Positions 27,764-37,539 of a stretch of 64,000 nucleotides of DNA are shown here, one piece after another; position 1 is the first letter of the stretch; every line of letters starts with the position of its first letter. Under the pieces are notes generated by a model, which ran no database searches, was not told where the DNA came from, and saw only the letters and a list, made by a program, of their open reading frames with translations. A program made the position numbers and the translations under genes. Source of the DNA: Vibrio maerlii (GTDB taxonomy: Bacteria; Pseudomonadota; Gammaproteobacteria; Enterobacterales; Vibrionaceae); assembly GCF_003415655.1 (NCBI RefSeq), contig NZ_QRHC01000005.1, forward strand, positions 248,001 to 312,000. The letters are read 5' to 3'.

Positions 27764-28078
27764 TCAGTTAAGCAAGATTCGCTCTCTGTTTTTATCTACC
27801 GTTGCAGCACCAATACCCTTCACCTTAGACAAATCATCAGCAGATTTAAAAGCACCGTGTGTTTCACGATAAGCGACAATCTCTTTGGCTTTAGCCTGAC
27901 CGATTCCTTTTAACAACGTAGCCAACTCGTCAGCATCTGCTCGATTAATATTAACGGTAATCTCAATTCCCTCGTAATGATCGGGTTTAGTTACTTTTTC
28001 TTCATCCATATTGGCGTAGGTTTGCAATGAAACCAAACTGATTAGCATGGCAACTAGCCAATGCTTTAAATGACCCAT
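27764..28078 (-). CDS. comEA: ComEA-family periplasmic DNA-binding protein
   Basis: In Vibrio, ComEA binds DNA in the periplasm and ratchets it in during natural transformation. This 104-residue protein has a signal peptide (about 1-22, ending TYA) and a C-terminal double helix-hairpin-helix (about 44-104, with INRADADELATLLKGIGQAKA and DLSKVKGIGAATV). Position next to ppiD-hupB-lon matches the V. cholerae comEA locus. Competence (TfoX/CRP/QstR) control would be expected, but I did not identify a site. Confidence 0.93.
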   Translation of the reverse strand: MGHLKHWLVAMLISLVSLQTYANMDEEKVTKPDHYEGIEITVNINRADADELATLLKGIGQAKAKEIVAYRETHGAFKSADDLSKVKGIGAATVDKNRERILLN

Positions 28079-28163
28079 ACTCTTTCTCCTTGTATTTAGT
28101 ACTGAGCAAGAAAAGAGTAAGTCTTCGAGGGTTTAGAAAGAAACGACAAGATAAGAAAATAAA

Positions 28164-28185
28164 ACGGGCCGCAATTGCGACCCGT
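28164..28185 (-). terminator. Probable terminator after ppiD
   Basis: An imperfect inverted repeat, acggg/cccgt outside a CGCAATTGCG core with one mismatch, 27 bases after the ppiD stop. A T-rich tail follows on the minus strand. Confidence 0.6.
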
Positions 28186-28211
28186 ACTGATAGATATGTT
28201 AGTTACATCAA

Positions 28212-30071
28212 TTATTGGCTAACGATGTAATACTCAATATCCGTGTTTTGACGAAGAATCTGTACTACAGATGCTAGGTCTTGTTGTGAGCTAGTACGCT
28301 CAAGTTGCGCGCCAATCTGATCATTATAAGTGGAATCGATTTCCGCTTTAACATTAGTAAGCTCAACTACAAGGATGTCACCTGCTTGATCTTTCGCTTG
28401 TGCGTAAACTGGCTTGTCTTCCGCTGGTTTCATCATCGCAAACACAGTGCCAGCAAGTACAGAGCCACGGTCAATTGTTTCTAGTTCACCAAAGCTCACT
28501 GCTTTGTCTTCTAGAATAGACTGGTTGCCTTCGTTCAACGCTGCAACAAGTTCATCAGCAAGCTCGATAGCTTGTTGTTCACCTTTTACTCGTGCAAGCT
28601 GAATTGATACTTGCTCTTGCACTTCTGCTAGTGGCAGAACTGTTTCTGGACGAGTTTCTTCAACACGAACCACAATCACGTGTTCAGGAGCAACTTCAAT
28701 CACTTCAGAGTTCAGGCCATCTTCACGTACTTCAGGCGATAGAATAGCTTGCATCACAGCTGGAGTCTTCAGAACATCTGGAGCATCAGCTTGTGAGATG
28801 AAGTCCGTTGATTCGACTGTACCGTTGATCGCTTCTGCAGCATCAATCAATGAATCAGGGTATTCAAATGCAACACGCTCTAGCTCAGTTTGTAGCTCAT
28901 AGAATTGATCAACAGCTTGTTGATCCGCGAGTTCTTGCTTGATCTCCGCTTCAACCGCTTCAAATGGCTTAGCCACTGCATCTTGTAGTTCATCTAGCTT
29001 GATGATGTGGTAACCGAAATCAGATTTAACTAGACCAGTTACATCACCTACGTTTTGTAGTGCAAATGCTGCGTCTTCAAAAGCAGGGTCCATTACATCA
29101 CGCTCAATAAAACCAAGAGAACCACCCTCTTCAGCACTACCGAAGTCATCTGATTTCTCAGCGGCAAGCGTAACAAAATCCGCTCCAGAGTTCAGCTCAT
29201 CTAAGATAGCTTGTGCTTTTACTTCGTCATCACCTTGAATAAGGATGTGGCTAACTTTACGTTGCTCAGATGACGAGTACTTATCTAGGTGTTCGTCATA
29301 GTATTGACGTACTTCTTCTTCGCTGATCTCAAGCGCTTCTTTCATCGCGGCGGCGTTAAGCTCTAGGTAAGAGACTTTCGCTTGCTCTGGGCGCGTATAG
29401 CGTTGAGGGTTCTCTGTGTAGTAAGTATTAATTTCTTCGTCAGTCAGCTCTACTTTTTCTGCAAATTCAGCAGCAGATAGCGTGATAGAGCGAATCTCAC
29501 GAGTTTGAGTGATTAACTTACCCTGCGCTTCAACCTCGCCTTTAAGAGAAAACTCACTGCCTTGCAGAGCTTCTAGAAGCTGGTTGCGCATTAGGTCACG
29601 ACGCATGTATTCAGCAAAACTGTCTACACTGAAGCCAGCGCGACGAAGAGCGGCTTGATAAACCTCTTGGTCAAATTGACCAGCGTTTTGGAATTGAGGC
29701 ATCTCAAGAATCATAGTACGAATTTGAGCGTCGCTGATACGTAGACCAAGAGACTCTGCGTGAAGCTCAAGTAAAAGGTCGTTGATCATACGGTCAAGCA
29801 CAGACTTACGGAAAGACTCTACGTAAGCAGGATCACCCAGCATAGTTGAGAAGTAATCACCAAGTTGTGCTTGCATGCGGTTGCGTTCGTTTTGATACGC
29901 CTGCTCAAACTCACCACGGCTGATCTCACGATCACCCACTTTTGCAGCAGCGTTATTACCGCCACCCGTGATGTAGCTACCGACACCGGCAAATACGAAT
30001 GAAAGGATGATTAATCCAAGGATAATTTTTACCGCGATGCTGTTCACGCCTTCGCGTAATCGATCCATCAT
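28212..30071 (-). CDS. ppiD: Periplasmic folding chaperone PpiD (SurA/parvulin-type)
   Basis: Inner-membrane-anchored periplasmic chaperone near the Sec translocon. The 619-residue protein has an N-terminal anchor (about 16-34, IILGLIILSFVFAGVGSYI), a SurA-N-like helical domain beginning near AAKVGDREISRGEFEQAY, a central parvulin domain (about 265-360, with KVSHILIQGDDEVKA and SLGFIERDVMDPAF) and a C-terminal helical region. Either of the first two ATGs may be used. It is monocistronic between hupB and comEA. Confidence 0.95.
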   Translation of the reverse strand: MMDRLREGVNSIAVKIILGLIILSFVFAGVGSYITGGGNNAAAKVGDREISRGEFEQAYQNERNRMQAQLGDYFSTMLGDPAYVESFRKSVLDRMINDLLLELHAESLGLRISDAQIRTMILEMPQFQNAGQFDQEVYQAALRRAGFSVDSFAEYMRRDLMRNQLLEALQGSEFSLKGEVEAQGKLITQTREIRSITLSAAEFAEKVELTDEEINTYYTENPQRYTRPEQAKVSYLELNAAAMKEALEISEEEVRQYYDEHLDKYSSSEQRKVSHILIQGDDEVKAQAILDELNSGADFVTLAAEKSDDFGSAEEGGSLGFIERDVMDPAFEDAAFALQNVGDVTGLVKSDFGYHIIKLDELQDAVAKPFEAVEAEIKQELADQQAVDQFYELQTELERVAFEYPDSLIDAAEAINGTVESTDFISQADAPDVLKTPAVMQAILSPEVREDGLNSEVIEVAPEHVIVVRVEETRPETVLPLAEVQEQVSIQLARVKGEQQAIELADELVAALNEGNQSILEDKAVSFGELETIDRGSVLAGTVFAMMKPAEDKPVYAQAKDQAGDILVVELTNVKAEIDSTYNDQIGAQLERTSSQQDLASVVQILRQNTDIEYYIVSQ

Positions 30072-30140
30072 AATTAAACTGCTCTCCGGAAAAGGCTCTC
30101 TAGCCCCGAGTGAAATGTATGAGTAGGGATAATATCAGAA

Positions 30141-30169
30141 AAAGAAATGCGCACCAGTAAGATGCGCAT
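30141..30169 (-). terminator. Terminator after hupB
   Basis: A 7-bp stem TGCGCAT/ATGCGCA (30147-30153 with 30163-30169) is followed on the minus strand by TTCTTTTTC. It lies between the hupB stop and ppiD. Confidence 0.75.
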
Positions 30170-30216
30170 AAAATAAGGCTTGCTATTGATTTAGCAACAG
30201 ATTCGAAGCGTAAGAA

Positions 30217-30489
30217 TTAGTTACAAGCTTCTTTAAGTGCTTTACCAGCTTTGAATGCTGGAACTTTAGCTTCTGCGATTTGGATCTCTTCACCCGTTTT
30301 AGGGTTACGTCCAGTGCGAGCAGCACGAGTGCGTACGCTGAAAGTACCAAAACCAACAAGTGCAACTTGGTCACCAGATTGAAGAGTGTCACCAACTGCT
30401 TCGATGAAAGCGTCTAGAGCGCGGCCTGCAGATGCTTTTGAAATGTCTGCGTTGTCAGAAATTTTTTCTACTAATTGTGTTTTATTCAC
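30217..30489 (-). CDS. hupB: DNA-binding protein HU-beta
   Basis: Nucleoid-associated histone-like protein. The 90-residue length and sequence are typical: an N-terminal dimerising helical part ([18 protein letters not shown]) and the DNA-binding arm around [19 protein letters not shown], with the conserved arm-tip Arg-Asn-Pro. Codon use is strongly biased, as for an abundant protein. It lies downstream of lon, as in E. coli and V. cholerae, but a terminator separates the two. Confidence 0.97.
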   Translation of the reverse strand: MNKTQLVEKISDNADISKASAGRALDAFIEAVGDTLQSGDQVALVGFGTFSVRTRAARTGRNPKTGEEIQIAEAKVPAFKAGKALKEACN

Positions 30490-30616
30490 GAGAATTCCCC
30501 TTTGTCTGCCTAAGTTTTATTTTTGTCGGCAGTATTCATTTCGTTCCATTAGATTTTTACCGCCAACCCTTGTGTTTAAAGGGCTCGCAGTAATGTCAAT
30601 AAAGTTAGCGCCCAAT

Positions 30617-30651
30617 AAAAAGGCTGACAAGCGTTTTTCCACCTATCAGCC
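30617..30651 (-). terminator. Terminator after lon
   Basis: A 6-bp GC-rich stem GGCTGA/TCAGCC (30646-30651 with 30622-30627) has an 18-nt loop and a TTTTTATT tail on the minus strand, 30 bases past the lon stop. Confidence 0.7.
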
Positions 30652-30681
30652 CATTCTTTTACTTATTTTTGGGATACGTCA

Positions 30682-33033
30682 CTATTTTTTCGCTTCAAAC
30701 TCAACGCCGGTCGGGTCTTGCTCCAGCGCAACCTTCAATACTTCGTCTATCCACTGCACTGGAATCACCTTAAGATCTGCGATTACGTTCTCAGGAATGT
30801 CTTCTAGATCACGCTCATTATCCTTAGGAATCAACACAGTTTTAATACCACCGCGGTGTGCGGCGAGTAGTTTTTCTTTCAAGCCGCCGATAGGAAGAAC
30901 CTCACCACGTAAGGTGATTTCGCCCGTCATACCCACCTCTGCTTTCACAGGGTTACCCGTTAGACTAGAAACCAACGCAGTACACATTGCGATACCCGCA
31001 CTTGGACCATCTTTCGGTGTTGCGCCTTCTGGTACGTGCACGTGAATATCACGCTTCTCGTAAAAATCTGAGTTGATACCCAGTTTTTCAGCGCGAGAGC
31101 GCACAACCGTCATCGCAGCCTGAATCGACTCTTTCATTACGTCACCAAGTGAACCTGTTTGAGTCAACTTGCCTTTGCCCGGCATCGATTCAGTTTCGAT
31201 AGTGAGTAGGTCACCACCTACTTGCGTCCATGCAAGCCCGGTCACCTGACCTACGCGGTTGCTTTCGTCAGCTTTACCAAAGTCGTGGCGTTGAACGCCT
31301 AGGTACTCTTTCAGGTTGTCCATGCTTACCGTCACAGACTTCAGGTTTGCATCAAGCAGGATGTTCTTCACCGCTTTGCGACAGATCTTAGAGATTTCAC
31401 GCTCAAGGCTACGTACACCCGCTTCACGTGTGTAGTAACGGATAATACCGATGATTGCAGAATCTTCGATCTCAATTTCATGCGGTTTCAGTCCATTTCG
31501 CTTCACTTGTTTATCAACAAGGTGACGCTTAGCAATATTAAGTTTTTCATCTTCGGTGTAACCCGACAGACGAATCACTTCCATGCGGTCTAGCAACGGA
31601 CCAGGAATATCCATTGAGTTCGACGTCGCAACGAACATAACATCAGACAGGTCGTAATCCACTTCTAGGTAGTGATCGTTGAACGCGTTGTTTTGCTCCG
31701 GATCTAAAACCTCAAGCAGTGCTGAAGATGGGTCACCTCGCATATCAGAAGACATCTTATCGATCTCATCCAATAGGAACAGTGGGTTCTTAACACCAAC
31801 CTTAGACATTTTTTGAATCAGCTTACCTGGTAGCGAGCCGATGTAAGTACGACGGTGACCACGGATCTCAGCTTCATCTCGAACGCCGCCTAGCGCCATG
31901 CGCGTATACTTACGACCCGTTGCCGCTGCGATAGAGCGACCAAGAGACGTTTTACCTACACCTGGAGGACCAACAAGGCAAAGGATCGGACCTTTAAGCT
32001 TATTGATACGATTTTGTACCGCCAAGTACTCAAGGATACGCTCTTTCACGCGCTCAAGGCCGTAGTGGTCTTCGTTTAAGACCTCTTCTGCTTTTGCTAG
32101 ATTCTTCTTAACTTTTGAACGCTTAGTCCAAGGAACGCCAACCATCCAATCGATGTAGCTACGTACAACTGTCGCTTCAGCAGACATTGGAGACATCATC
32201 TTGAGCTTTTGCAGCTCTTGTTCCGTCTTCTCTTTTGCTTCTGCTGGCATTTTTGATTCTTCGATCTTCTGCTTAAGTGCTTCGAACTCATCAACGCCGT
32301 CTTCGGTTTCGCCTAGCTCTTTTTGAATGGCCTTCATCTGCTCGTTGAGGTAGTACTCACGCTGAGATTTTTCCATCTGCTTCTTAACTCGGCCGCGAAT
32401 ACGCTTCTCGACTTGCAGCAAATCGATTTCAGACTCCATTTGGCCCATTAGGAACTCAAGACGCTCAGTCACATCAAGCAGCTCTAGCACTTGCTGTTTG
32501 TCTTCAAGTTTAAGTGGCATATGCGCAGCGATCGTATCGGCAAGGCGTGCAGCCTCATCAATACCATTGAGCGACGTCAGCACTTCTGGTGGAATCTTTT
32601 TGTTTAGCTTAATAAAGCCTTCGAACTGGTTGATTGCACTACGAACAATCACTTCTTGCTCACGTTCATCCAGCTCTGGTGTTTGTAGATATTCAGCATC
32701 CGCTAAAAAGAAATCATTTTCTTTAAACTGATGAATACGCGCGCGCTGCTGACCTTCCACCAACACTTTTACCGTGCCATCTGGAAGCTTTAATAGTTGT
32801 AGAATAGTAGCGACTGTACCTACTTCAAATAGGTCGTCGATTGTAGGCTCGTCGGTATCAGCCTGCTTTTGGGCAACAAGCAGCACTTGCTTATTGGCAT
32901 CCATAGCGGTTTCTAGACAACGGATAGACTTCTCACGGCCCACAAACAGTGGAATAACCATGTGAGGGTAAACGACTACGTCTCTAAGGGGCAGTACTGG
33001 GATTTCAATACGCTCGGAACGTTCCAAGTTCAT
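30682..33033 (-). CDS. lon: ATP-dependent protease Lon
   Basis: Cytoplasmic AAA+ serine protease degrading misfolded and regulatory proteins. The 783 residues comprise an N-terminal substrate-binding domain (about 10-300), the AAA+ module with Walker A GPPGVGKT (355-362) and Walker B FLLDEIDK, and a C-terminal protease domain with the Ser678-Lys721 dyad (KDGPSAG and EKLLAAHR). A candidate sigma-32 promoter lies directly upstream, after the clpX terminator, so it is transcribed independently of clpPX. Confidence 0.98.
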   Translation of the reverse strand: MNLERSERIEIPVLPLRDVVVYPHMVIPLFVGREKSIRCLETAMDANKQVLLVAQKQADTDEPTIDDLFEVGTVATILQLLKLPDGTVKVLVEGQQRARIHQFKENDFFLADAEYLQTPELDEREQEVIVRSAINQFEGFIKLNKKIPPEVLTSLNGIDEAARLADTIAAHMPLKLEDKQQVLELLDVTERLEFLMGQMESEIDLLQVEKRIRGRVKKQMEKSQREYYLNEQMKAIQKELGETEDGVDEFEALKQKIEESKMPAEAKEKTEQELQKLKMMSPMSAEATVVRSYIDWMVGVPWTKRSKVKKNLAKAEEVLNEDHYGLERVKERILEYLAVQNRINKLKGPILCLVGPPGVGKTSLGRSIAAATGRKYTRMALGGVRDEAEIRGHRRTYIGSLPGKLIQKMSKVGVKNPLFLLDEIDKMSSDMRGDPSSALLEVLDPEQNNAFNDHYLEVDYDLSDVMFVATSNSMDIPGPLLDRMEVIRLSGYTEDEKLNIAKRHLVDKQVKRNGLKPHEIEIEDSAIIGIIRYYTREAGVRSLEREISKICRKAVKNILLDANLKSVTVSMDNLKEYLGVQRHDFGKADESNRVGQVTGLAWTQVGGDLLTIETESMPGKGKLTQTGSLGDVMKESIQAAMTVVRSRAEKLGINSDFYEKRDIHVHVPEGATPKDGPSAGIAMCTALVSSLTGNPVKAEVGMTGEITLRGEVLPIGGLKEKLLAAHRGGIKTVLIPKDNERDLEDIPENVIADLKVIPVQWIDEVLKVALEQDPTGVEFEAKK

Positions 33034-33080
33034 ATAATTCTCTCTTCCGCTTACATATTAATTTTTTACTAATAAGCAGT

Positions 33081-33109
33081 ATATGGGGCTTAAATGGTTG
33101 GATTCAATG
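33081..33109 (-). promoter_or_regulatory. Sigma-32 heat-shock promoter of lon
   Basis: On the minus strand the -10 element CCCCATAT (33081-33088) matches the sigma-32 consensus CCCCATNT in full. It is preceded, after a 13-bp spacer, by ATTGAAT (33102-33108), resembling CTTGAAA. The element lies about 48 bp before the lon start and just after the clpX terminator. Confidence 0.75.
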
Positions 33110-33112
33110 AAA

Positions 33113-33152
33113 GAATAAAAAAAAGAGGAGGTAATTGCTTACCTCCTCTTTT
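33113..33152 (-). terminator. Terminator after clpX
   Basis: A perfect 14-bp stem (33121-33134 with 33139-33152) with a TTGC-type loop runs into an unbroken T tract on the minus strand. One of the strongest terminators in the window. Confidence 0.93.
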
Positions 33153-33174
33153 ATGAGTCTTTGTCGACTTTTGA

Positions 33175-34449
33175 TTATTCAGCGCCAGCAGCTTGGTTTT
33201 CCGAGTTGCTGTAAATCAGTAGCGGTTCAGATTCGCCATTGATCACTGTTTCATCGATAACAACTTTGCTTACGTCCGTTACCGAAGGTAGCTCGTACAT
33301 CGTTTCTAGAAGTACGCCTTCAAGGATAGAACGTAGACCACGAGCACCTGTTTTACGCTCCATTGCTTTCTTGGCAATAGCACGTAGTGCGTCTTCGCGG
33401 AACTCTAAATCAACACCTTCGATATCGAATAGCGCGCCATACTGCTTAGTCAGGGCGTTCTTCGGCTCACAAAGGATCTGAATAAGAGCCTCTTCGTCTA
33501 GTTCAGTTAGCGTTGTTGTTACTGGTAGACGACCAATGAATTCTGGAATTAGACCGTACTTCACTAGATCTTCTGGTTCTACCTGAGTAAACAGTTCACC
33601 TACTGTTTTCGTTTCGTCTTTAGAGCGGACTTCCGCACCGAAGCCGATACCAGTACCTGTTGCTACACGTTGCTCGATAACTTTATCCAGGCCGGCAAAT
33701 GCACCACCACAGATAAATAGGATCTTCGAGGTATCAACTTGTAGGAACTCTTGTTGAGGATGCTTACGACCACCTTGAGGCGGAACTGAAGCAATCGTAC
33801 CTTCAACAAGTTTTAGTAGCGCTTGCTGAACACCTTCACCCGATACATCACGAGTGATCGATGGGTTTTCAGCTTTACGTGAAATCTTGTCGATTTCATC
33901 AATGTAGACAATACCACGCTCGGCTTTTGCTACGTCGTAGTCACATTTTTGCAGAAGCTTCTGAATAATGTTTTCTACGTCTTCACCCACGTAACCAGCT
34001 TCGGTTAGCGTAGTTGCATCAGCCATAGTAAATGGTACATCTAGGAAACGAGCCAGCGTTTCAGCCAGTAGTGTTTTACCACTACCCGTTGGACCAATCA
34101 GTAGGATGTTACTCTTACCGAGCTCCACACCTTCGCTCGTTGTGTCCCCATTACGTAAACGCTTGTAGTGGTTATATACAGCAACTGCGAGTACTTTTTT
34201 CGCGTAATCTTGGCCAATTACATAGTCATCAAGGTGTTCACGAATCTCACGCGGTGTTGGCAGCGCCTCAGATTCTTTCTTAGGTAGAACATCCTTGATT
34301 TCTTCACGAATAATGTCGTTACAAAGATCGACACATTCGTCACAAATGTAAACTGAAGGGCCGGCGATTAATTTGCGAACTTCGTGCTGGCTTTTGCCGC
34401 AGAAAGAGCAGTACAGTAATTTACCGCTCTCTTTGCTTTTATCTGTCAT
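33175..34449 (-). CDS. clpX: ClpXP protease ATPase subunit ClpX
   Basis: AAA+ unfoldase that feeds substrates to ClpP. In 424 residues: an N-terminal treble-clef zinc domain (Cys14, 17, 36, 39), Walker A GPTGSGKT (119-126), Walker [11 protein letters not shown], the RKH-type pore segment, and the ClpP-contacting IGF loop seen as [10 protein letters not shown]. It lies 71 bp after clpP on the same strand, as in most gammaproteobacteria. Confidence 0.98.
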   Translation of the reverse strand: MTDKSKESGKLLYCSFCGKSQHEVRKLIAGPSVYICDECVDLCNDIIREEIKDVLPKKESEALPTPREIREHLDDYVIGQDYAKKVLAVAVYNHYKRLRNGDTTSEGVELGKSNILLIGPTGSGKTLLAETLARFLDVPFTMADATTLTEAGYVGEDVENIIQKLLQKCDYDVAKAERGIVYIDEIDKISRKAENPSITRDVSGEGVQQALLKLVEGTIASVPPQGGRKHPQQEFLQVDTSKILFICGGAFAGLDKVIEQRVATGTGIGFGAEVRSKDETKTVGELFTQVEPEDLVKYGLIPEFIGRLPVTTTLTELDEEALIQILCEPKNALTKQYGALFDIEGVDLEFREDALRAIAKKAMERKTGARGLRSILEGVLLETMYELPSVTDVSKVVIDETVINGESEPLLIYSNSENQAAGAE

Positions 34450-34520
34450 TCGCTAACCTCTTAGCCTTTACTTTCATAGTTTGAGTTTATATCAGTTTCT
34501 AGCAAATTGCGTAGCGTTAT

Positions 34521-35147
34521 TTACTCGCCACGGTGGCTAAGAACTGCGTCCACTAAACCGTACTCTACTGCCTGATCCGCCGACATAAAGTTGTCACGGT
34601 CAGTATCACGCTCAACCACTTCTAGAGGCTGACCAGTATGCTCTGCTAGTAGCTTATTCAGTTTCTGCTTAATCGTTAGAATTTCTTGAGCATGAATCTG
34701 AATATCAGATGCTTGGCCTTGGAAACCACCTAGTGGTTGGTGAATCATTACACGAGAGTTTGGAAGCGCATAACGCTTACCAGGTGCACCACCAGCTAGT
34801 AGAAATGCCCCCATAGAACACGCCTGGCCCATACATACCGTGCTCACATTCGGTTTGATAAACTGCATTGTGTCATAGATAGACATACCTGCAGTTACGC
34901 TGCCGCCTGGAGAATTGATGTATAGGAAAATGTCCTTATCAGGGTTTTCTGATTCTAAGAATAGCAACTGAGCCACGACAAGATTTGCCATATGGTCTTC
35001 AACTTGACCAGTTAAGAAAATCACTCGTTCTTTGAGTAGTCGTGAATAAATATCGTAAGAACGCTCACCACGAGAAGTTTGTTCAACCACCATTGGTACT
35101 AGCGCATCCATAATAGAAGGCATCGCGTTTTTTTCTTGGTAGCTCAT
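34521..35147 (-). CDS. clpP: ATP-dependent Clp protease proteolytic subunit
   Basis: Serine peptidase forming the double-heptamer chamber used by ClpX. The 208-residue precursor shows Ser111 (GQACSMGA), His136 (MIHQPLGG) and Asp185 (DTDRDNF), identical in number to the E. coli precursor. The first 14 or so residues would be the propeptide. It lies between tig and clpX; a hairpin separates it from tig. Confidence 0.98.
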   Translation of the reverse strand: MSYQEKNAMPSIMDALVPMVVEQTSRGERSYDIYSRLLKERVIFLTGQVEDHMANLVVAQLLFLESENPDKDIFLYINSPGGSVTAGMSIYDTMQFIKPNVSTVCMGQACSMGAFLLAGGAPGKRYALPNSRVMIHQPLGGFQGQASDIQIHAQEILTIKQKLNKLLAEHTGQPLEVVERDTDRDNFMSADQAVEYGLVDAVLSHRGE

Positions 35148-35167
35148 AATCTTATGTCCCTAAAATA

Positions 35168-35200
35168 AATGGTCCGAGTGACTATATCACACGGACCATT
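35168..35200 (-). terminator. Hairpin between tig and clpP
   Basis: A 9-bp stem (35168-35176 with 35192-35200) is extended by an inner GTG/CAC pairing. Only a short T-rich tail (TATTTTA) follows on the minus strand. It is a probable terminator for tig and lies within the clpP 5' region. Confidence 0.65.
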
Positions 35201-35251
35201 GTTAGCAGAATTGTTAACGGTAAGTCAACCTTCTACACAAGATATTGCTAA

Positions 35252-36559
35252 TTAAGCAGCAGGTTGTTGCTGGTTCATTAGCTCGTTGAAGCTAACTTCT
35301 TTGTCAGATACTTGTGCTTTAGCTAGGATCGCGTCGATTGCTTGCTCTTCTAGAGCAACGTTACGCATGTTGTTCATCATCTGCTCGTTTTGCTCGTAGT
35401 AAGCAATAACTTCTGATGGATCTTCGTAAGCAGTCGCCATCTCTTCGATTAGCTCTTTCACTTTCTCGTCGTCAGCTTTTAGCTCTTCAGACTTGATCAC
35501 TTCACCAAGTAGAAGGCCTACAACTACGCGACGCTTAGCTTGCTCTTCGAAAAGCTCACGTGGAAGTTGGTCAGCAGCTTCAGTGTTACCACCGAAACGT
35601 TGAGCAGCTTGTTGACGTAGAGTAACGATTTCTTGATCGATAAGTGCAGCTGGTACATCGATTTCGTTAGCAGCAACAAGACCGTCGATTGCTTGCTCTT
35701 TGATCTTAGCTTTAACAGCTTGCTTAAGCTCACGCTCCATGTTCTTGCGAACTTCAGCTTTAAGAGCGTCAACGCCACCTTCAGCAACACCGAACTTAGC
35801 AACGAACTCGTCGTTGATTTCTGGAAGTTCACGCGCTTCTACTTTGATCACTTTGATAGCGAACTTAGCAGCTTTACCTTTTAGGTTTTCAGCGTGGTAA
35901 TCTTCTGGGAAGTTTACGTCGATGTCGAATTCCATACCTGCAGATTTGCCGATGATGCCATCTTCAAAACCAGGGATCATGCGACCAGCACCCATCTCTA
36001 GAGGGAAGTTCTCAGCTTTACCGCCTTCAAACTCTTCACCGTCGATAGAACCAACGAAGTCGATAGTTGCACGAGAGTTCTCTTCAGCAGCGCCTTCAAC
36101 TTCAGTCCAAGTTGCTTGTTGCTTGCGTAGAGTTTCGATCATCTCTTCAACGTCAGCGTCTTTAACTTCTACTGCTGGCTTCTCAACAGAGATGGTTTCT
36201 AGACCTGCTAGTTCAACTTCTGGGTAAACTTCAAAAGTTGCAGTGAAAACTAGGTCTTCACCTTCTTTAGACTCAACTGGAGCGAACGTAGGCGCGCCAG
36301 CTGGGTTGATTTTTTCTTTTACGATTGCTTCGATGAAGTGACGTTGCATAACTTCACCCATCACGTCGTTACGTACTGCTTTGCCGTACATTTTCGCAAC
36401 CATTTTCAAAGGTACTTTACCTTTACGGAAACCATCGAAACGACGGTTTTTAGCGATGTTGCGAAGTTCCGCTGTAACTGCATCTTCGATGTTAGCAGCA
36501 GGAACAGTGATATTAAGACGGCGCTCTAGGCCTTCTAGCGTTTCAACAGTAACTTGCAT
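35252..36559 (-). CDS. tig: Trigger factor
   Basis: Ribosome-bound chaperone and peptidyl-prolyl isomerase. The 435-residue protein has the ribosome-binding N-terminal domain with the signature GFRKGKVP (44-51), a central FKBP-type isomerase domain (about 160-245, [18 protein letters not shown]) and a helical C-terminal domain that forms the arms. It is first in the tig-clpP-clpX-lon gene order, preceded by an unusually long 741-bp intergenic region. Confidence 0.97.
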   Translation of the reverse strand: MQVTVETLEGLERRLNITVPAANIEDAVTAELRNIAKNRRFDGFRKGKVPLKMVAKMYGKAVRNDVMGEVMQRHFIEAIVKEKINPAGAPTFAPVESKEGEDLVFTATFEVYPEVELAGLETISVEKPAVEVKDADVEEMIETLRKQQATWTEVEGAAEENSRATIDFVGSIDGEEFEGGKAENFPLEMGAGRMIPGFEDGIIGKSAGMEFDIDVNFPEDYHAENLKGKAAKFAIKVIKVEARELPEINDEFVAKFGVAEGGVDALKAEVRKNMERELKQAVKAKIKEQAIDGLVAANEIDVPAALIDQEIVTLRQQAAQRFGGNTEAADQLPRELFEEQAKRRVVVGLLLGEVIKSEELKADDEKVKELIEEMATAYEDPSEVIAYYEQNEQMMNNMRNVALEEQAIDAILAKAQVSDKEVSFNELMNQQQPAA

Positions 36560-37300
36560 TGTTTTTAAACCTCAAAAGTGGCTCAGTTTCCTGAGCGTAT
36601 GAGCCAAAGGTAATGTACCTAGGCTTCATCCTTGTGTTGTGCCCTATCCGAACACTTGTAAACTAGTATCAAAATCAAGACTGACGTCTTAATCTTGGGC
36701 TAATAAGCGATACCCTTGCGTTTATTGCCACTCAATCGTGTCGATAAAGCGTAAAAGGTGTCTTTTATTAGTCTCTGGACAGAAATTTTAGACGCGACAT
36801 TCTAGCGATATGAGCATAGCCTGTCGAGCTCTGAGGGAAATCCTCATCTATCTGCACAAAAAACTATCGAATATTGCAATTATTCAATTAATAACTGCAT
36901 CTACGGCTTATAAATGGGGACAATAGCGGCTTTTTCAACAGATTTAAGCGCTTTTTTTATTAAGACGATAAAAAAGAGAGATAGATCTTGTTTTGCACTC
37001 TTTAATGTTTGAGCTTGTAATTCAAAATTAACATTTTCTACAGAATTCCATATTCAAACCATAAAATTTTCTCAGCACTGTTTCACATATTTTTGACATC
37101 GCTTGATGCAATCTGAACCCATACTGATGCGCAAAGTCGACATGTAGTCGTACTCTGTGACGCAACAAATTCCAAATAGATTAACTCGCACTCTTTCCAC
37201 TGCCTTGAGTGCGAGTTTCCCTCTTTTTTCATAATCTCTCAATCCACGACTACACTAATATTATCGACCGTATAAAACGAGCAATCACGAGGGTTGATTA
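36560..37300. other. 741-bp intergenic region upstream of tig
   Basis: It is AT-rich, with no ORF or tRNA that I can support. It must hold the divergent promoters of tig (minus) and of the 71-residue ORF (plus). The one clear structure is an 11-bp inverted repeat with a later T6 run (37183-37229), pointing rightward although no plus-strand gene precedes it. A TTGACA box at 37093-37098 has no well-spaced -10 partner that I could find. Confidence 0.6.
37183..37229 (+). terminator. Orphan hairpin with trailing T run; possible sRNA 3' end
   Basis: Arms 37183-37193 and 37207-37217 pair perfectly over 11 bp, with a 13-nt loop. A T6 run begins six bases after the stem, an offset longer than in a standard terminator. 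No annotated gene transcribes rightward into it, so it could end a small RNA starting within the preceding few hundred bases, or be a leader structure of the next gene. Confidence 0.4.
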
Positions 37301-37516
37301 ATGAAGGATATCAATAAAACCGACGTCGCGTATTACACAGAGACGGCCGTTATTGAGCACGATGAATTGAACATGGATACCGTCCAAGTTGACGGAGTTT
37401 ACGTGGTTGAAAGGCGCAAGCGTATTGAAAGACGAACCCGAAATACCCCAGTTGCATTTGAACGACGCACATCCTGTGATCGTCGTAACAACCACAGGAT
37501 CGATATCGAGGTTTGA
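37301..37516 (+). CDS. Small Arg-rich protein, function unknown
   Basis: A 71-residue ORF with a good ribosome site (GAGGG, 7 bp before the ATG). The N-terminal half is acidic; the C-terminal half carries repeated Arg-pair motifs (VVERRKRIERRTR, FERRTSCDRRNNHR). It has no signal peptide or TM segment, so it is probably cytoplasmic and may bind nucleic acid, nucleotide or an acidic partner. ERR/DRR motifs are seen in other Vibrio proteins of unknown role. It is convergent with the sugar-binding protein gene, 23 bp from its end. I do not recognise a family. Confidence 0.65.
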   Translation: MKDINKTDVAYYTETAVIEHDELNMDTVQVDGVYVVERRKRIERRTRNTPVAFERRTSCDRRNNHRIDIEV

Positions 37517-37539
37517 AGATCTAGATTTGTTACTTGAGT

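Noticed and set aside
30386..31045. 219-residue plus-strand ORF over the hupB-lon junction
   Set aside because: It is antisense to hupB and lon, both with clear conserved domains; a long shadow frame.
37093..37125. TTGACA with CATACT as a promoter for the possible sRNA
   Set aside because: The spacer would be 21 bp, outside the usual 16-18 bp range, so I do not list it as a promoter.
36560..37182. Search for a tRNA gene upstream of tig
   Set aside because: No cloverleaf-like arms or T-loop consensus were found in either strand.
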